Source: Anaerolineaceae bacterium (GTDB lineage: Bacteria > Chloroflexota > Anaerolineae > Anaerolineales > Anaerolineaceae). From it: 64,000 bases of DNA. The translations under genes were made by a program, and so were the position numbers. Shown piece after piece: positions 36,031 through 44,354 of this stretch (position 1 is its first letter; each line of letters begins with the position of its first letter). The notes below the pieces were generated by a model. That model saw only the letters and a program-made list of their open reading frames with translations. It had not been told where the DNA came from and ran no database searches. Location: contig WOYY01000042.1 of NCBI GenBank assembly GCA_011620555.1, positions 1-64,000 on the forward strand, given 5' to 3'.

Positions 36031-37131
36031 TCAAGCGCGGCGTTCAACAGCCAAAAGCTCAGGCGTCACCTGGCTCAGAGCTGTATGCAAAAGCTTCAAA
36101 GTATTGGCCCAATCATCAATCCGGGCGATCCCGGCTGCGAAATGGATATAGCGGGAGGGCACCGAGACGGACACGCTGGGCACGCCGGCGCGCACCTGAT
36201 GGATCATACCGGCATCCGTCCCACCGGAGCCGGGCTGCCGGATCTGGTAGGGGATCGCATTCGCATCGCCCACGCCGGTGAGAAGGTTCACCAGCCGCTG
36301 GTCGCCAATCGTCGCCCCATCCATCACATAGATCGCCGGACCGCCATCCAGTTTGGTGTTATAGCGGGCATTCTCAACTTCGCTGTCCCAGTTCGGGAGG
36401 TCGTTGGCCGGGGTGGAATCGACAGCGATCGCCATATCCGGGTCAAACCGATAAGCGGCCACCCTGGCGCCCCGCAGCCCCACTTCTTCCTGCACGGTGA
36501 AGGCCAGCAGCAGGTCAATATTCTCTGGCGCATGTTTGAGCAGTTCGATCAGGGTTGCCACGCCCAGCCGGTCATCCAGCGCCTTGGCGCGGATGCTGGG
36601 GCCGAGGATGCCGAAGCGGGTGGCGAAGGTCGCCCAATCACCGGGTTTGACCTGATCGCCAATTTCCGGGCCGAGGTCAATCCGCAGGGAACTCACCTCA
36701 ATCTTTTGCTCCCGTTCGCTGGTGGTGGTCATGTGGATCGGCTTGGCTCCGATCACGCCGGGGAGGTGCTCCCGCCCCACCAGGACCGCCTTGCCGGGCA
36801 GCTGGCGTTCATCAATCCCGCCCACCCGTTCAAACTCAAACTGGCCGTCATCGTTCTTCTGGACGATCATCAAACCGATCTCATCCATATGCGAGGCCAG
36901 CATCACCCGGACCCGGCCTTCCCCGCGTCCAAATTTGGTGACCAGTACATTGCCCAGCGCGTCCACCTGCACATCGTCGGCGAGCAATTTGACCTCTTCG
37001 AGGACGATCTGCCGCACTTCGTGCTCATCACCGGAAACAGCTATGGCGTTGGTCAGTTTTTCTAGTAAGGCGAACTGGTCGGGGCCGATCTCCGGCACCT
37101 GCCCAGCTGAAATTTCAAGTTTCTTGGTCAT
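36031..37131 (-). CDS. M42 family aminopeptidase (copy 2)
   Basis: 366 aa, with about 20 extra N-terminal residues. Motifs SHMDEIGLMIV, KALDDRLGVAT, TVQEEVGLRGA, AVDSTPANDLP are canonical. The last one is altered: RYIHFAAGIARIDD has the histidine ligand but lacks the usual S/T-P-x-E after it, so substrate specificity may differ. GGAAGAG lies six bases before the ATG. It starts three bases after copy 1 ends. Confidence 0.93.
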   Translation of the reverse strand: MTKKLEISAGQVPEIGPDQFALLEKLTNAIAVSGDEHEVRQIVLEEVKLLADDVQVDALGNVLVTKFGRGEGRVRVMLASHMDEIGLMIVQKNDDGQFEFERVGGIDERQLPGKAVLVGREHLPGVIGAKPIHMTTTSEREQKIEVSSLRIDLGPEIGDQVKPGDWATFATRFGILGPSIRAKALDDRLGVATLIELLKHAPENIDLLLAFTVQEEVGLRGARVAAYRFDPDMAIAVDSTPANDLPNWDSEVENARYNTKLDGGPAIYVMDGATIGDQRLVNLLTGVGDANAIPYQIRQPGSGGTDAGMIHQVRAGVPSVSVSVPSRYIHFAAGIARIDDWANTLKLLHTALSQVTPELLAVERRA

Positions 37132-37134
37132 GGA

Positions 37135-38193
37135 TCACTCTTCCCAATTGATCTTATCCATCGCGTCCGGCTTGAGGTCCGCAATGAATTCAGCCATCAA
37201 ACGGCCCACCCGGCGGACGTCCTTCATTGAGACCATCTCCACCGGCGTGTGCATGTAGCGCAGCGGGATGCCCAAAACGGCCGTCGGGATACCTTCGGCG
37301 ACGACCTGAACGGCCATTGCATCAGTCCCGGACATCTTCGGCATCAGGTCGCGGTTGTAGGGGATCTCGAGCGCTTTGGCCTTTTCCTCAAAAGCCTTAT
37401 AAAGCGCCGGATGGATGTTCGGTCCCCAGCCCAGCCCCACCCCGCCGCCGAAGGGCAGGTTGCGCCAGTCGCTGGCGCCGGGGCCTTTGGCAAAGCAGAC
37501 ATCCACCACAATCGCGATATCCGGCCGGATCTCAAAAGGCGAGGTCTGCGCGCCGCCCAGAGTCTCTTCTTCTTGCACGGAGGCCACCGCCCAAACATCC
37601 CAATCATGCAGCCGGTTCTGAAGTTCTCCCAGGCAGATCGTCGCCGCAGCAACCGACGCCCGGTTATCGAGCGTATGCCCTGCCAGGGCTTCGCCGGTCA
37701 GTTCGAGCGGCTCCTGGGCGTAGGAAACCAGGTCCCCCACCCGCACTTTCTCAACAACTTCCGCCGGGCGCAGGCCCACATCCACCAGGAGATAGTCCAT
37801 CTTCACCGGGCCGCTGCCCGCGGATTCCGGCAGCAAATGCGCCGGGGGCTGGACCACCTGCCCGGGCAGTTCTTCCCGGCCATGCACGATCACAGATTGG
37901 CCGGGCAGGATGCGATGGTCGATCCCGCCGATCTGGGTGATTCGCATCAGGCCCTCTTCGATCCCGGTCACCATCATGCCGATTGCATCCATGTGGGTGG
38001 AGATCAAAACCCGTTTGCGGGGTTCCGGCCCCTGGCCCTTCTTCAGGCCGTGCAGGCTGCCGATCTTGCTGACCGAAAGCTCATCGGTCAGCGGCTCCCA
38101 GGCTTCCTGGATGATCTTCCGGACCGGCCCTTCAAAGCCAGAAAGACCCGGCGCCGAGATCATCTTCTTCAGAAATGGCAAAAAATCATTCAT
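37135..38193 (-). CDS. M42 family aminopeptidase (copy 1)
   Basis: 352 aa. First gene of the tandem set. Motifs: STHMDAIGMMV, HTLDNRASVAAA (Asn in the second position, common in the family), SVQEEETLGGA, VVDVCFAKGPG and YMHTPVEMV. AAAGGAAAACGAATACA precedes the ATG. The three genes are so tightly spaced that they should share one mRNA. Together with the Xaa-Pro peptidase and peptide importer they point to growth on peptides. Confidence 0.92.
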   Translation of the reverse strand: MNDFLPFLKKMISAPGLSGFEGPVRKIIQEAWEPLTDELSVSKIGSLHGLKKGQGPEPRKRVLISTHMDAIGMMVTGIEEGLMRITQIGGIDHRILPGQSVIVHGREELPGQVVQPPAHLLPESAGSGPVKMDYLLVDVGLRPAEVVEKVRVGDLVSYAQEPLELTGEALAGHTLDNRASVAAATICLGELQNRLHDWDVWAVASVQEEETLGGAQTSPFEIRPDIAIVVDVCFAKGPGASDWRNLPFGGGVGLGWGPNIHPALYKAFEEKAKALEIPYNRDLMPKMSGTDAMAVQVVAEGIPTAVLGIPLRYMHTPVEMVSMKDVRRVGRLMAEFIADLKPDAMDKINWEE

Positions 38194-38218
38194 TGTATTC
38201 GTTTTCCTTTGTAAAACG

Positions 38219-38608
38219 TTATGGCGTTTCAGTCACCGTCGGCGTGGCCGAGGGGGTGTTGGTGGCTGTGGGCGGCGCGGTCGTGGGTGTCACCGTGGCG
38301 GTCGCCGTGGCCGTTGGCGTCACGGTTGGCGTGACCGTCTCCGTGGGCGTGAGGGTCGGCGTGGCGGTGGGCGGCTGGGTTCCGGTCTGCGTGATTGTCG
38401 CCGTCAGGGTGGGCGTATAGGTGACGTAAGAAGTTTGGGTGATCGTGGCGGACTGCGAAGGGGTCGCGCTCACAGTCGCGGTGGGGGCATCCGAATTATT
38501 TTGGTTAACTCTCAACACCACCAGCCCCACAACGTAGCAGGGCAGGGTGATCAAAATAGCTAAAATGAGCAGGTAACGAATCCGCTTGGTGCTGCTGAGA
38601 TTCTTCAA
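38219..38608 (-). CDS. Membrane-anchored Thr/Pro-rich protein
   Basis: 129 aa. Short cytoplasmic start (MKNLSSTKRIRY), one membrane helix (about 13-33, LLILAILITLPCYVVGLVVL), then about 90 residues built almost only from Thr, Pro, Ala, Ser and Val in irregular T-P/T-x-T repeats. Such stretches are typical stalks or glycosylation-prone linkers in Chloroflexota surface proteins, but here no domain follows. The repeat region could be unstable. It lies 25 bases upstream of the first M42 gene, so they may share a transcript. Function unknown. Confidence 0.6.
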   Translation of the reverse strand: MKNLSSTKRIRYLLILAILITLPCYVVGLVVLRVNQNNSDAPTATVSATPSQSATITQTSYVTYTPTLTATITQTGTQPPTATPTLTPTETVTPTVTPTATATATVTPTTAPPTATNTPSATPTVTETP

Positions 38609-38680
38609 AAGGCCTCCAATTCACCAAATCATAACACCAGGAGAATGACCCGGCAAGTTAAAGTGTACTTCAAAAGCAGC

Positions 38681-39967
38681 CTACGATGATTCCGCCGGCT
38701 CCTCGTCCTCCAGCAGGTGCGGCCAGACACCCTTGATAAAGCCAATGATGATCAACATCGCCAAACCGCCGGCAAAGCCATTGTTATAGAGGTTCATAAA
38801 GCCATGCATGCTGCCGACATGCATCACCATCGGCAGGTGCAGCGCGCCGGCCAAAATGCCGGGCAAAATGCCAAATTTGCCCGCCAGCGGCGCCAGGGTG
38901 GTGCAAAAAAGCGCCGCCAGGAGCGGCCCGGGGTCGGCATGGGACCAAACGTTCGTGAAGCACGAGAGGCAGACGCCCAGCATAATCGGCAGGATGTTGC
39001 GAGGGTGTTTGCCCAAAGCGCCAAACCCGGTAACGGTGGAGATCCCGGCAAGGGTCGCGCCATTGACATCTCCGCCGACCAAATGGATATAGCCCAGTGC
39101 GATCAAGCCCACCAATCCCATATTGACCAGCGTGGTCCCGAGGTCGCTGATGACCACAAAATCCGAAGCCAGGCGGCCGGATTCAGACCAGATCCGCTTA
39201 TATTGAGAAAAGCTTGCCCCCCAGATGAAGCCCAAGACAATCAGTCCGAGCAAAACCACCAGGGTGAAAATCGAGAGAAAGCCTGTATATTCGGTGGACC
39301 AGTAAAAAGCGGGTTGGATCTCCAGCCCAAAACCGCGCATGGTGATATACACCACCGTGGCGACAAAGCCGCCCGTGGTCCCCGTGTTATAAAGGTTGTA
39401 ACCCAGATGGAAACTGTAAATGTGGTTCATCAATGCGGCCAAAAGGATCCCGGCCAGGACGCCCAGGAGGATTCCCCCAACCAGCCCCCGCCAGCCAAAA
39501 TCAAACCCGAAGGCCAACTGGCTCACCACCGGCCCCAGCGTGGTGCCAAAAAGGAGCGGCGCGATCAGGTCCCGCATCCTTTGATGGGAAAATACCTTAT
39601 CAAAAAGATAAACGCCGACAAAAATGGGCAGGATATTAAATACATTCTTGCCAAAGAATCCAAACCCAGCCAGCGTGAAGATTGCTGAGATCAGATAGCC
39701 ATTGAAACGCGCCCGGATCAGCCAGGCCAGCCCAAGGCCAATCAAGGTAACCAGTCCTGAATTCAGAAAGGCTGAACCCAGGTTGGCATAGGCAATATAA
39801 TCCGTCATAAGAATGCTTGGCGAGGTGATGATCGCCCATTCGCCTCGGAAGACATCAACAGCAGGCGTGACCAAAAAGGCCAGGAGGATCATCCCGGCTC
39901 CCAGCGTTCCCACAAGCCACGTAATTCTGGTTCTATTCTGGATCGGATAGGTTGTCTCTTGTAACAC
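38681..39967 (-). CDS. DUF1576 family membrane protein
   Basis: 428 aa from a GTG start that follows GGAGG at ideal spacing; an open frame extends 44 codons upstream but its residues are polar and unlike a membrane protein start. About 12 hydrophobic segments. The protein is an internal duplication: GFGFFGKNVFNILPIFVGVY and YNTGTTGGFVATVV in the first half match GFGALGKHPRNILPIMLGVC and YNNGFAGGLAMLII in the second. No substrate is established for DUF1576 to my knowledge; the fold suggests a transporter. Confidence 0.85.
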   Translation of the reverse strand: MLQETTYPIQNRTRITWLVGTLGAGMILLAFLVTPAVDVFRGEWAIITSPSILMTDYIAYANLGSAFLNSGLVTLIGLGLAWLIRARFNGYLISAIFTLAGFGFFGKNVFNILPIFVGVYLFDKVFSHQRMRDLIAPLLFGTTLGPVVSQLAFGFDFGWRGLVGGILLGVLAGILLAALMNHIYSFHLGYNLYNTGTTGGFVATVVYITMRGFGLEIQPAFYWSTEYTGFLSIFTLVVLLGLIVLGFIWGASFSQYKRIWSESGRLASDFVVISDLGTTLVNMGLVGLIALGYIHLVGGDVNGATLAGISTVTGFGALGKHPRNILPIMLGVCLSCFTNVWSHADPGPLLAALFCTTLAPLAGKFGILPGILAGALHLPMVMHVGSMHGFMNLYNNGFAGGLAMLIIIGFIKGVWPHLLEDEEPAESS

Positions 39968-40260
39968 GTTATGCCTCCAGGTTGTGATAAAGCGGGGGAT
40001 TGAGCCCTCGGAATAAGCAAGATATCCAAAATAAAGTGTATTCGGTTGTAAAAATTTATCCGGCAAGCTTACATTATCAGGCCAGACATTCGCCATCAAG
40101 TCTGGTCTGGATGTCGGGTTGTACGAACGCTCAACTGAAATAAGCGTCAGCTGATTTTAACGAAAAGGACGGGGGAAATGCAATACCAGCCGGGCAAACT
40201 CATCGAAAACACGCCGACCAGCCGGCCTGGTTTTGAGCTGATTCGGCGTTCAATTCTGGA

Positions 40261-41019
40261 TTAATCCGGCTTGCGGACGGCAAACCAGACTCTTGAGGAC
40301 GTCGTCTGCACGCTCGAGCGTTTGCTCAGACTGCCATACATCCCCACGGTCTCAAAGCCCAGGTTGGCAAGCAGGAATTGAATGTCCGCGATCGGGTAGC
40401 CGCGTTCCCGGTGGACCTCCTCGAACCGCTCCCACAAATCCCCCTTCTTCTGAAAAACTGTAACATACATGCTGGCGATCAGGTTTTCGTGATCGAATTC
40501 CTGCCGGTGAATCTCGATGAAATCCTCGGTCTCATTCTGGATATAGGTTTGCTGCCGCATCCAGTCCACAGCCAGGCCATAGACCGTATTCATATCGAAG
40601 AGATAGAAGCCCCCCGGCCGCAGGGCGCGGAAGGCCCCCACAAAAGCGTCCTGCAGGTCTGCCACCGAGAGCAGATAGTTCAGGCTGTCAAAGAAACAGG
40701 TCACCAGGTCAAATTCCTTCTCAAAAGCCAGCGACCGCATGTCCTCCACCCTGAAATCCACCTTAACTTTTGCGGCTTTCGCCCGGTCCCGCGCCAGGTC
40801 AATCATCTGGGCCGATTGGTCGATCCCGGTGACCTTAATCCCGGTTTCAGCCATCGCCACCGCCAGAGTTCCTTCCCCGCAGGCGACATCCAGAAGGGTG
40901 CGGGGCTGGCAGCCCAGTTCCTCCAGATATTCCGGCAGGATCGTTTCAGCAAGCCCCTGTGAAAAGCGGATATAGGGGCCGCGCTGATAAATGGCGGCAA
41001 ATTGATCGTAAAGGGGCAC
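40261..41019 (-). CDS. Class I SAM-dependent methyltransferase
   Basis: 252 aa. SAM-binding motif I LLDVACGEGTLAVAMA, acidic loop GIDQSAQMIDLA, and motif around FDLVTCFFDSLNYLL. The C-terminal half contains a beta-rich capping region (FIEIHRQEFDHENLIASMYV). The start is GTG with GGAGG seven bases before it. A TATAAT at 41052-41057 drives it, divergent to the LysM gene. Substrate unknown; small-molecule or polyketide-type methyltransferases of this length are common. Confidence 0.87.
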   Translation of the reverse strand: MPLYDQFAAIYQRGPYIRFSQGLAETILPEYLEELGCQPRTLLDVACGEGTLAVAMAETGIKVTGIDQSAQMIDLARDRAKAAKVKVDFRVEDMRSLAFEKEFDLVTCFFDSLNYLLSVADLQDAFVGAFRALRPGGFYLFDMNTVYGLAVDWMRQQTYIQNETEDFIEIHRQEFDHENLIASMYVTVFQKKGDLWERFEEVHRERGYPIADIQFLLANLGFETVGMYGSLSKRSSVQTTSSRVWFAVRKPD

Positions 41020-41098
41020 GGGGACCTCCTCAGTTCGAATGGATTTCTTCCATTATAACGCCCTCCGCCGACCATTCTCATCTGAGACTTTTTCCAGC

Positions 41099-41104
41099 TA
41101 TAAT
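41099..41104 (+). promoter_or_regulatory. -10 element of a probable leaderless gene (C39/LysM protein)
   Basis: TATAAT ends exactly six bases before the ATG at 41111, so transcription should begin at the start codon. No Shine-Dalgarno exists. The same spacing recurs before udk and rnd. Confidence 0.65.
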
Positions 41105-41110
41105 AACCGC

Positions 41111-41983
41111 ATGAAATCAATCCAACGCCGACTCCTGCTCATTCTGGCAGGCGTGCTCTTATGGGGCGCCGCCTTCCCCCTCAGCGCGCAGGCAGAGGGT
41201 ATCCCGCCGGAAGCTTCCGTTTGCTGCATCTATGGTTTCCCACAGACCTATAACCTCTCCTGTGAAGCGCGGGCGGCGGCTGATTGGGCTTCCTTTTTTG
41301 GCTATACGGTCACGGAATATGAACTCATGACCGCCTTCCCCACCTCGGACGACCCCGAGGAGGGCTTTGTCGGCAGCTGGAATGGCTACTGGGGCAATAT
41401 TCCGCCCTATTCCTATGGTATCCATCCTCCACCGGTCGCAGCGACTCTGCGGGACTTTGGCATCCCGGCCAAAGCCTACAGTCACCTGAGCTGGGATGAC
41501 CTGCGGCGGGAGATCGCGGCCGGCCGCCCGGTGATCATCTGGGTGATCGCTCAAATGTGGCCCGGCACGCCGATCGAATATACCGCCGAATCCGGCAAGA
41601 CCAGGACCGTGGCGTACTATGAACATGCCATGATCCTCACGGGATACACCGAAACCAGCGTCCAGGTGCTGGATGCCGGAACCGGCACAACCAAATTTTT
41701 CTATCTGGATGCCTTTTTGCAATCCTGGGCTGTTCTGGGGAACCGGGCCATCCTGGCTGGCGACCCCGAGCCAACGCCCACGCCAACCCGCACCCCCACG
41801 CCGACTGCGACGCCCACCCCAACCCCATCCCCCACGCCGCTCGGCCAGGTGCTTGTCCAGGCTGGGGATACGCTGCTGGGAATCGCGGCGAAATACAATG
41901 TCCCCTGGCAGACCCTGATCGCCCTCAATAACCTGGACTATCCCTATTTCATCCGCCCCGGAGATGTCCTGCGCTTGCATTAA
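41111..41983 (+). CDS. Secreted C39-like cysteine peptidase with C-terminal LysM domain
   Basis: 290 aa. Signal peptide of about 28 residues (RRLLLILAGVLLWGAAFPLSAQA). A papain-like C39_2 domain follows: likely catalytic Cys in YNLSCEARAAADWASF, His in YYEHAMILTGY. A linker of Thr-Pro repeats (about residues 218-240) leads to one LysM domain, VQAGDTLLGIAAKYNVPWQTL, which binds glycan strands. It is probably a cell-wall hydrolase or toxin-like peptidase held on peptidoglycan. The start was chosen at the signal peptide; the upstream frame is not supported. Confidence 0.85.
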   Translation: MKSIQRRLLLILAGVLLWGAAFPLSAQAEGIPPEASVCCIYGFPQTYNLSCEARAAADWASFFGYTVTEYELMTAFPTSDDPEEGFVGSWNGYWGNIPPYSYGIHPPPVAATLRDFGIPAKAYSHLSWDDLRREIAAGRPVIIWVIAQMWPGTPIEYTAESGKTRTVAYYEHAMILTGYTETSVQVLDAGTGTTKFFYLDAFLQSWAVLGNRAILAGDPEPTPTPTRTPTPTATPTPTPSPTPLGQVLVQAGDTLLGIAAKYNVPWQTLIALNNLDYPYFIRPGDVLRLH

Positions 41984-42015
41984 TTCTTAAGTGTGCAACG
42001 CCGGATGAGGGGAAT

Positions 42016-42052
42016 AAAAAAGCCCCTGCATACTGATGAACTGCAAGGGCTT
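42016..42052 (-). terminator. Terminator after the DUF368 gene
   Basis: AGCCC-C-TGCA ... TGCA-A-GGGCT stem with an 11-base loop, followed on the minus strand by TTTTTTATTCC. It lies between two convergent genes and could also act on the plus strand. Confidence 0.75.
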
Positions 42053-42079
42053 CATTATGCAATCATGGACCCAATCCAG

Positions 42080-42940
42080 CTACGAGAATAAATCCTCACG
42101 GGAATACTTCTCGTCCAGCTTGGCCAAACCATACGACGCCGCGGCGCCGGCCAAAAACAACAGCCCGCTCACAGCCAAAGCCCAGCCGGTAAGCCCTGAG
42201 GGGATGATCGCAATGGTGGAACCGACCACGATCCCGAGGATCAGGTGATACATCACGGCGTAGAACCTCTTGAACAGCCAGGAAATCAAGCGAGCCAGCA
42301 GCAGCACACAAGCCAAACCGCCAATCAACAGCGGAATGATCACGCCAAAATCGAGGTGCCGGATCCCGGCAGCCATCGGCTGGTAAAGGCTGAGATAAAT
42401 CAGGAAGTTGGAGGGACTCATCCCGGGCACAACTACGCCCAGGCCAATCAGCGCACCGCTGAGCAGCCAGTTCACGAAAGAGGGCGCTAACTGAACGCTG
42501 CGGATGGTTTCCATCCAGCGCATGAAGAAAAAGATGCCGCCAGCCATCAAAACCAGCAGGACCCAATGCCACCATTTGCGGCCCTGTTTGCCTGAGGTCT
42601 TAAAGAGTGAGGGAAAAGTCCCGGCGATGAAGCCCACGAAGAGCCAGGTAAATTGGCCGGCATAATTGGTGAAGGCATAATCCACAACCGCCGAAAAGGC
42701 CACCACGCCAATCACGCCGCCGATCCCAACCGGCAGGAAAAAGAGCACATTCTGAAGAAATTTCTCCCGCAGGTTGCCCAGGAAACGCATCAGGCGTTCA
42801 TAGATGCCGAAGACCACAGCCAGCACGCCGCCCGACAAGCCCGGCGTGATGAAGCCAATGCCCACCATCACCCCTTTCAGCAGCCGGACGATCCAATCCA
42901 CAACACCACTCGTTTTCTTATTATTTTCAGCCGTTGTCAT
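42080..42940 (-). CDS. DUF368 membrane protein (PopT-type polyprenyl-phosphate transporter family)
   Basis: 286 aa, about eight hydrophobic segments. The two re-entrant style repeats of the family are clear: GFITPGLSGGVLAVVFGIYE near residue 25 and GVVVPGMSPSNFLIYLSLY near 185. DUF368 proteins (PopT) were shown to recycle undecaprenyl phosphate across the membrane in some bacteria. The ATG at 42940 was chosen because the TTG-started extension is very basic and lacks a ribosome site. It lies about 100 bases after a VTT/DedA-like gene, the other family with this activity. Confidence 0.87.
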   Translation of the reverse strand: MTTAENNKKTSGVVDWIVRLLKGVMVGIGFITPGLSGGVLAVVFGIYERLMRFLGNLREKFLQNVLFFLPVGIGGVIGVVAFSAVVDYAFTNYAGQFTWLFVGFIAGTFPSLFKTSGKQGRKWWHWVLLVLMAGGIFFFMRWMETIRSVQLAPSFVNWLLSGALIGLGVVVPGMSPSNFLIYLSLYQPMAAGIRHLDFGVIIPLLIGGLACVLLLARLISWLFKRFYAVMYHLILGIVVGSTIAIIPSGLTGWALAVSGLLFLAGAAASYGLAKLDEKYSREDLFS

Positions 42941-43036
42941 CGTTTTTTCCAACCTCAGTTCATTCGGGAACCGTTTATTTTTCCGTCTCAAATAAAGCCT
43001 GTCTATTCTAACCGATATTTCCCCCGGGAATAAGGT

Positions 43037-43666
43037 CTAAAACAGCTGGTTCACCAGCCCCATCATCCACTCCCCGGCATAGGCAAACATCATCATCTTG
43101 AGGATCTTGCCAATTACACAATAGATCAGGAATTTCCAGACGGGCATTTTGAGAATCCCGGCTGTCATCCCCGCCAGGTCAAAGAGCGGGTTGGGAATAA
43201 AGGCCAGCACCAAAATGGTGATGTCGCCGTATTTTTCCATCCAATGCACCACCTGGTCGTACCGCTTGGTATTCTCGACCACTGCTTGCCCGCTAAAACC
43301 AGCCAAGTAACCCGAGAGTTCACCCAGGGCTGCCCCTGCTCCTGCGGCATTCGCAACCCAGAACGGATTGAAAACCGCCCCCATCGCCGAGGTAAAGATC
43401 ACCCCGGGGATCGGCACCAGGACAGTCGCATTGGCCAAGATGGAAAAGAGGAAAATTCCCGGATAACCGTAGGCCTGCAAAACCTGGATCTGGTCGCGGT
43501 AGATCAACAGGACGATGGTCAAAGCGATCACTGCCAGCATGACCACCACCCGGATGACGTTCAACGTCTTTTTAGATAAGCCTTTTTTGGAAGGAAGTTC
43601 TTCAACGGGTTCCGGATCGTCAGGTGGGAAGTTCATGTCCTCAATTGTCAAGGGGGACTTCTCCAT
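43037..43666 (-). CDS. VTT (DedA/SNARE-associated) domain membrane protein
   Basis: 209 aa. An acidic cytoplasmic N-terminus (residues 1-35), then a first helix and the VTT core with ANATVLVPIPGVIFTSAMGAVF, GAALGELSGYLAGFSGQ and the conserved FIPNPLFDLAGMTAGIL segment. DedA-type VTT proteins include UptA, an undecaprenyl-phosphate translocase, and other lipid scramblases. The start overlaps udk by 26 bases; an ATG ten codons in, after TTGAGGAC, is possible. Lipid substrate not proven. Confidence 0.85.
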   Translation of the reverse strand: MEKSPLTIEDMNFPPDDPEPVEELPSKKGLSKKTLNVIRVVVMLAVIALTIVLLIYRDQIQVLQAYGYPGIFLFSILANATVLVPIPGVIFTSAMGAVFNPFWVANAAGAGAALGELSGYLAGFSGQAVVENTKRYDQVVHWMEKYGDITILVLAFIPNPLFDLAGMTAGILKMPVWKFLIYCVIGKILKMMMFAYAGEWMMGLVNQLF

Positions 43667-44297
43667 TTAATAGGAACTGCAGCCGGGCAATCACCATATC
43701 CAGAGCGACCGTATTCAGTCCGCCCTCCGGCACAATGATATCCGCGTAGCGCTTGGAGGCCTCCACAAATTCCAGGTGCATCGGCCGGACCGTCTGCAAA
43801 TATTGACCGATCACGGATTGCACCGTCCGCCCGCGCTCCTCAATATCGCGTGTGAGCCGCCGGATAAAACGCAGGTCCGGGTCGGTGTCCACATAAATCT
43901 TCATATCAAAGAGGTCCCGCAGGGATTTCTCGGCGAAGATCAGGATCCCTTCCACCAGGATCAAGCGTTTGGGAGTAATATGGACCGTGGCCTCCTTGCG
44001 GCTGTGGGTGGTGAAATCGTAAACCGGCATCTCCACCGCCTGGCCGGCTTGAAGCTGTTGGATGTGCCGCACCATCAACTCGGTCTCGAGCGAATCGGGA
44101 TGGTCGTAATTCAACCTGGCGCGTTTTTCCGGAGGGAGGTCTTTCCGGTCGCGGTAGTAGGCGTCATGGGGCAGGTAGGCGATCTGATCCCGCCCGATAT
44201 TTTCGAGGACCAGGTCTGATAAGGTGGTCTTCCCGGAGCCGGTTCCCCCAGCGATTCCGATGACAGTTGTTTTAGTGTGGGATAAGTCCTTGGTCAT
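43641..44297 (-). CDS. udk: Uridine kinase
   Basis: 218 aa. Phosphorylates uridine and cytidine. P-loop GIAGGTGSGKTTLSD at the N-terminus; YLPHDAYYRDRKDLPPE and NYDHPDSLETELM are the family signatures; RFIRRLTRDIEERGRT is the lid and nucleotide region. There is no Shine-Dalgarno; a minus-strand TATAAT six bases before the ATG implies leaderless translation. It heads a run with the VTT and DUF368 genes and is divergent from folD. Confidence 0.94.
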   Translation of the reverse strand: MTKDLSHTKTTVIGIAGGTGSGKTTLSDLVLENIGRDQIAYLPHDAYYRDRKDLPPEKRARLNYDHPDSLETELMVRHIQQLQAGQAVEMPVYDFTTHSRKEATVHITPKRLILVEGILIFAEKSLRDLFDMKIYVDTDPDLRFIRRLTRDIEERGRTVQSVIGQYLQTVRPMHLEFVEASKRYADIIVPEGGLNTVALDMVIARLQFLLNGEVPLDN

Positions 44298-44303
44298 GCT
44301 GAA

Positions 44304-44309
44304 ATTATA
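44304..44309 (-). promoter_or_regulatory. -10 element of a probable leaderless gene (udk)
   Basis: TATAAT on the minus strand with TTCAGC between it and the ATG. Transcription should start at or next to the A of the start codon. Confidence 0.6.
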
Positions 44310-44323
44310 ACTGGTGATTCAGG

Positions 44324-44329
44324 TATAAT
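44324..44329 (+). promoter_or_regulatory. -10 element for folD
   Basis: TATAAT 25 bases before the folD ATG, giving a short leader that contains GGAGGAG. It lies only 15 bases from the udk -10 element on the other strand, so the two divergent promoters probably compete. Confidence 0.6.
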
Positions 44330-44354
44330 CCTTAAAATAAGAACCGGAGGAGCT

